The position numbers and the translations under genes are program-made. The notes beneath the pieces were generated by a model that made no database searches, was not told the DNA's origin, and worked only from the letters and a program-made list of their open reading frames with translations. Positions 29,872-33,043 of a DNA stretch of 33,043 nucleotides are shown in pieces. Source of the stretch: a virus; the IMG/VR virus record IMGVR_UViG_3300030098_003125, positions 1 through 33,043 of that record. One strand, given 5' to 3'. Within the stretch, counting starts at the first letter, position 1, and each line of letters begins with the position of its first letter.

Positions 29872-32800
29872 TTAGTTAGCAAGACTTTGAATTTCTTCTA
29901 TATATTTATTTATTATGCCTTTTTTCTTGTCTCTTTGTTCTTGTTGTCTTTCTCTTCCTTGTCTCATTATCCATTCCTCTTCACCTGCTCCAATATAGGC
30001 ATTGTTAATTTGTTGTAATTTAGAATAAATTTCGTTTACTCCTATCACTTCATTTAATGCTCCGTTCTTTTTGACTAAAGCTATATTCTTCTTGTAGTGG
30101 TCACTCTTAAGATATTCTCTTATGGTTTGATCTATATTTTTGCCATCTCTTGATTCAATTGTATTAACAATTTCCTTTAATTCTGCATATTCTGTTGTCG
30201 TTAATCTAAATGGTTCTACTCGCTTGCTGCTTGCACTTCCAGTAATAACATCTGAAGGTTCCCTAAGTTCTTTTCCTATTGTTCCTAATGCAGTCCAAAG
30301 AGGATGATTTTTGCTAGTGCTTGTTTTTATCCAACTAAATAGATCTGGTCCTGGTTTTTGAGGATAAAGGATAGGTTCATTAGTTATATGTTCTCTTTGG
30401 TAAGGAAGATTCCCACCCATGCCAGGAACAGTTTCTGAATATCTGTTTAATAAACTTCTTAATTCACTTGCTCCTTCTACTTCGTCTTTGCCACTTACAT
30501 CAAAACGACCAAAAAGCTTATCTCCTGCTCTAAGTCTTGTATCTCTTTTTTGATGGAATCTTGCTGAATCTTCTTTTAAAACACCAACCATATCTAATAA
30601 ATCACCTGGAAGTTGTTTTGCATATCTAGTGAAATTTCCATAAAAGAATCTAGATGCAAGTTGTTGAGACCAGAATTTTTCTCTCTCTGTTCCTCCTCTT
30701 TCATCACTAAAAGCCTTCATTGCATCATCTACTTGCTGTAAGTAAGACCTATCAAAAAGATTGCGAGTAAAAGCTCCCATCCATCCAACTGTAAATTCAT
30801 CATATTCATCATCTGTCAAATATCCATTGGAGACAGAAAAATCAACCATCAAACCAATCCAAGTAGAGAGAGGATCTAATCTTTCATAGGAATAATATTT
30901 ATATACTGGTTTACCGTCATCTCCAATTAAAGGTTGCCCAACTTCATTCTTTTGTAAATGTCCAACACTATATGGCAACCAACCATTTTTAAGCATAGAT
31001 TTCCAAACGGCTCTTCCTTCTTTTGTTTTCCAATTAGGACCACCACCAGTAAGAATTACAGGAGGAACAAAATTAGGATCTTGTTGCATTAAAATTCCAG
31101 CACCAGTCAATGCTGCAACTGTTAAACCTAAATCTTTAGCAACTTTCATCTGACCTCTTGCCTGATTTCTAACAATTGGATCAGTGCTTTCTAAATCAAC
31201 GGCAAGTTCTTTTAATAATTTATTTAAAGCTGGCGTTCTTCTTAGTTGTCTCTTGATGATGTTGGTAGGTGCTCTAACAAATGACATCAATGTTCTTACC
31301 ATAGGGATTTGATTAGCTGCACTATTGATGAATTTTGCTGCGTGACCAAAATCGAAATATCCATCAGCACGAATATCTTCTGTAAAAGTACTTCTCTTTG
31401 CAAACTCCTGAGATCTTTTTAAAATTCTTGCTGTAACTTTATCCTTTATTCCTTTACCACTATTAGAGGCGTAATATTCAAGAATTGCATCTAAATGACC
31501 TTTAATATAATTATCTAAATCTTTTCCTTTATAACCAAGTTTTGCTCCTTCAATATGACCTTGGTAATGAATTGATGCTATTAAGTTAGGAGCCTGAACT
31601 AAAGCATCAACAGAAGTCATTAGTTGACTAGGGAATCTTATAACTTTTCCAGAACCGTCATAAACTCTTGAGAGTATGTCTTTTCCTTCTGAAGATATAA
31701 CAAATTTTTCTTGATAATCAGCTTTTAAAGCACCTCTGTTAATCCAGTTATCAGACGTTTTAAATGATTGTGTAAAGGCTTTACGAGCAAAACTAGTATT
31801 AGAATGTAATGCCATTAAATGTCTAATAGCTGCATCTAATTCTGTTCTGCTACCTGCTCCTCTTATTAATTCATAAGAAGACATATAAGTTTCAAGAACA
31901 CCTGAAAGGAAATTTATTTCGTTTGTTGTAGGAGCAGAAAGTAAAGCGTTAATTCCTATTTCATTAAAAATTCGATTAGCTTTATTAAATGAAGATAAGG
32001 TTTTATGTAATAAGGTTGTTTCATATAAAGCTGTTATTTTTTCTATAGGATTATCACTATTACTTGCCCTCTTAATTGTATTAGTAAGTTTATTTAATGC
32101 GGTATAGTTACCTGTTTGTTTAGCTACTTCAAAAGCATCTAAAAGATTAGTTTTTAATTCTTCTAATTTTAAACTTTGTTCTGATTCTTTAATACTAATA
32201 GTACTTTGACCAGTACGATTAAGTTTATATTTTTCAGCTGGAGTCATCTTTGCAAATTCTTCTGGACTAACACCTTGAGTTGGTATTTGCATTGATCTAA
32301 GACCACGCCCCTGTTCAGTTCTTAAAGGAATACCTAAACGTAACCATTCATCTATTTCACCAATAGATTTAATTATTTCATTAATATTTTGCTCTATTAG
32401 AACTGGATCTTTTGAAACATTAATAGCATCAATTAGTTTTTGATTTATATCTGCTGTTTTTTGAGTAGATAAAGTTACTGCTTCTGCTAAAGCATAATTA
32501 AGTTCATCAGTAGGAACTAAGCCATATATCTTTGCATACATTTGTGCATGACTTTTAAGTTTATTTGTATTAGCCAGCATCCTTATTCCACCATCAATGG
32601 TGTCTTCTGTTGTCTTTACTGAAGAGAAAGCACCTTCTTCTTTTAACTGTTTAATTCTGTTGACAATAAAATTAAATTGTTCACTTGTATTACTAACTTG
32701 TTCTGGGTTTACTTGATGAGGAGTAATACTTGTACCTTCTAATGGTCCATCACCTTGAGAAATAGGAGGTTTGTTAGGTGGCTTTGCTCCACCACCACCT

Positions 32801-33043
32801 GCATCTACTGGTTGATCTTTAATTGTTAAAACAGCGTAAGAATCTTTTCCTGGTTTTGCTGGTTTATTTGTTTCTATATCAAGCCATTCAATATCAGGAT
32901 CATTTTTAAACCATCTTGCATATATAGATCTTTTCTTTTCAGTAGATCCAAAAAGTTCATACTTCCCTGGAGGAAGAACCTCTCTAGTTCTTTCAAAACT
33001 ATTTTTTAAAAGACTTACTTTTTTTTGAGTAGATAAATTTGAA
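29872..33043 (-). CDS. Large internal virion protein, gp16-like, 5' end outside window
   Basis: In T7 gp16 is part of the ejectosome that carries DNA through the envelope. The frame is open from the stop at 29872 to the right window edge, at least 1,056 codons. The ATG at 32580 is internal: the sequence before it continues in frame without a stop ('…KTTEDTIDGGIR' then 'MLANTNKLKSHAQMYAKIYG'), with a Gly/Pro-rich linker at about 32.73-32.82 kb. Recognisable blocks include 'IPMVRTLMSFVRAPTNIIKRQLRRTPALNK' and 'VPPVILTGGGPNW...RAVWKSMLKNGWLPYS', which I associate with gp16-type proteins. Directly followed by the fibre gene, as in T7. A transglycosylase domain, if present, would lie outside the window. 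Confidence 0.78.
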   Translation of the reverse strand, partial: SNLSTQKKVSLLKNSFERTREVLPPGKYELFGSTEKKRSIYARWFKNDPDIEWLDIETNKPAKPGKDSYAVLTIKDQPVDAGGGGAKPPNKPPISQGDGPLEGTSITPHQVNPEQVSNTSEQFNFIVNRIKQLKEEGAFSSVKTTEDTIDGGIRMLANTNKLKSHAQMYAKIYGLVPTDELNYALAEAVTLSTQKTADINQKLIDAINVSKDPVLIEQNINEIIKSIGEIDEWLRLGIPLRTEQGRGLRSMQIPTQGVSPEEFAKMTPAEKYKLNRTGQSTISIKESEQSLKLEELKTNLLDAFEVAKQTGNYTALNKLTNTIKRASNSDNPIEKITALYETTLLHKTLSSFNKANRIFNEIGINALLSAPTTNEINFLSGVLETYMSSYELIRGAGSRTELDAAIRHLMALHSNTSFARKAFTQSFKTSDNWINRGALKADYQEKFVISSEGKDILSRVYDGSGKVIRFPSQLMTSVDALVQAPNLIASIHYQGHIEGAKLGYKGKDLDNYIKGHLDAILEYYASNSGKGIKDKVTARILKRSQEFAKRSTFTEDIRADGYFDFGHAAKFINSAANQIPMVRTLMSFVRAPTNIIKRQLRRTPALNKLLKELAVDLESTDPIVRNQARGQMKVAKDLGLTVAALTGAGILMQQDPNFVPPVILTGGGPNWKTKEGRAVWKSMLKNGWLPYSVGHLQKNEVGQPLIGDDGKPVYKYYSYERLDPLSTWIGLMVDFSVSNGYLTDDEYDEFTVGWMGAFTRNLFDRSYLQQVDDAMKAFSDERGGTEREKFWSQQLASRFFYGNFTRYAKQLPGDLLDMVGVLKEDSARFHQKRDTRLRAGDKLFGRFDVSGKDEVEGASELRSLLNRYSETVPGMGGNLPYQREHITNEPILYPQKPGPDLFSWIKTSTSKNHPLWTALGTIGKELREPSDVITGSASSKRVEPFRLTTTEYAELKEIVNTIESRDGKNIDQTIREYLKSDHYKKNIALVKKNGALNEVIGVNEIYSKLQQINNAYIGAGEEEWIMRQGRERQQEQRDKKKGIINKYIEEIQSLAN

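Noticed and set aside
1-33043. Photosynthesis or carbon-metabolism auxiliary genes (psbA, hli, talC), CRISPR arrays, insertion sequences
   Set aside because: None seen in any reading frame or repeat pattern; absence of such genes in the missing part of the genome cannot be judged.

Overview
The window is most of the genome of an AT-rich, T7-like podovirus. It probably infects marine picocyanobacteria (Synechococcus or Prochlorococcus). The host is inferred from the T7-type gene order, NINTVA-repeat tail fibres, short proteins of types I associate with cyanophages, and base composition; a SAR11 or other marine host cannot be excluded. Nearly all genes are on the minus strand, so the gene order reads from high to low coordinates. 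Both window edges cut virion genes: tail tubular protein B on the left and a gp16-like internal virion protein on the right. The large terminase gene runs straight into the early region, so the sequence looks like a circularised or concatemer-joined assembly, with the physical genome end probably near 17.1-17.5 kb.

Layout in minus-strand order. 33.0-24.6 kb: internal virion protein, T7-type tail fibre, two further fibre-like proteins and a tail assembly chaperone. 24.6-23.0 kb: three small membrane-associated proteins. 23.1-20.8 kb: an opposite-strand (plus) operon of two small membrane proteins and three signal-peptide proteins. 20.8-17.6 kb: small proteins, small terminase (maturase A), a cytosine-methyltransferase-like gene and large terminase. 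17.56-16.69 kb: about 870 bp without genes, holding sigma70-like promoters, direct repeats, an 11-bp-phased repeat array and inverted repeats. 16.7-14.2 kb: eleven small early genes, several below 60 codons, separated by a repeated hairpin-plus-leader element. 14.1-7.7 kb: RNA polymerase, SSB, endonuclease I, three tiny genes, primase-helicase, 5'-3' exonuclease and a DUF3310 protein. 7.7-0 kb: small assembly proteins, portal, scaffold, major capsid protein and tail tubular proteins A and B.

The main anomaly is that no DNA polymerase gene is present. In T7-like phages gp5 lies between the gp4 primase-helicase and the gp6 exonuclease; here those two genes are 2 bp apart, and every ORF above 300 codons is otherwise assigned. 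I recall a described lineage of cyanopodoviruses lacking DNA polymerase, and this window fits it. The phage presumably replicates with a host polymerase, helped by its own primase-helicase, SSB, exonuclease and endonuclease. The SSB and helicase C-termini also lack the strongly acidic tails that dock T7 polymerase.

The second notable structure is the early-region repeat. Long hairpins built on CCTATGGAG/CTCCAYAGG lie at three early gene junctions. A CCCAGAA motif sits 11-12 nt before four start codons. This recalls the processed early mRNA of T7, but the element itself is not one I recognise. No photosynthesis genes, integrase, tRNA, CRISPR or recognisable endolysin were seen.
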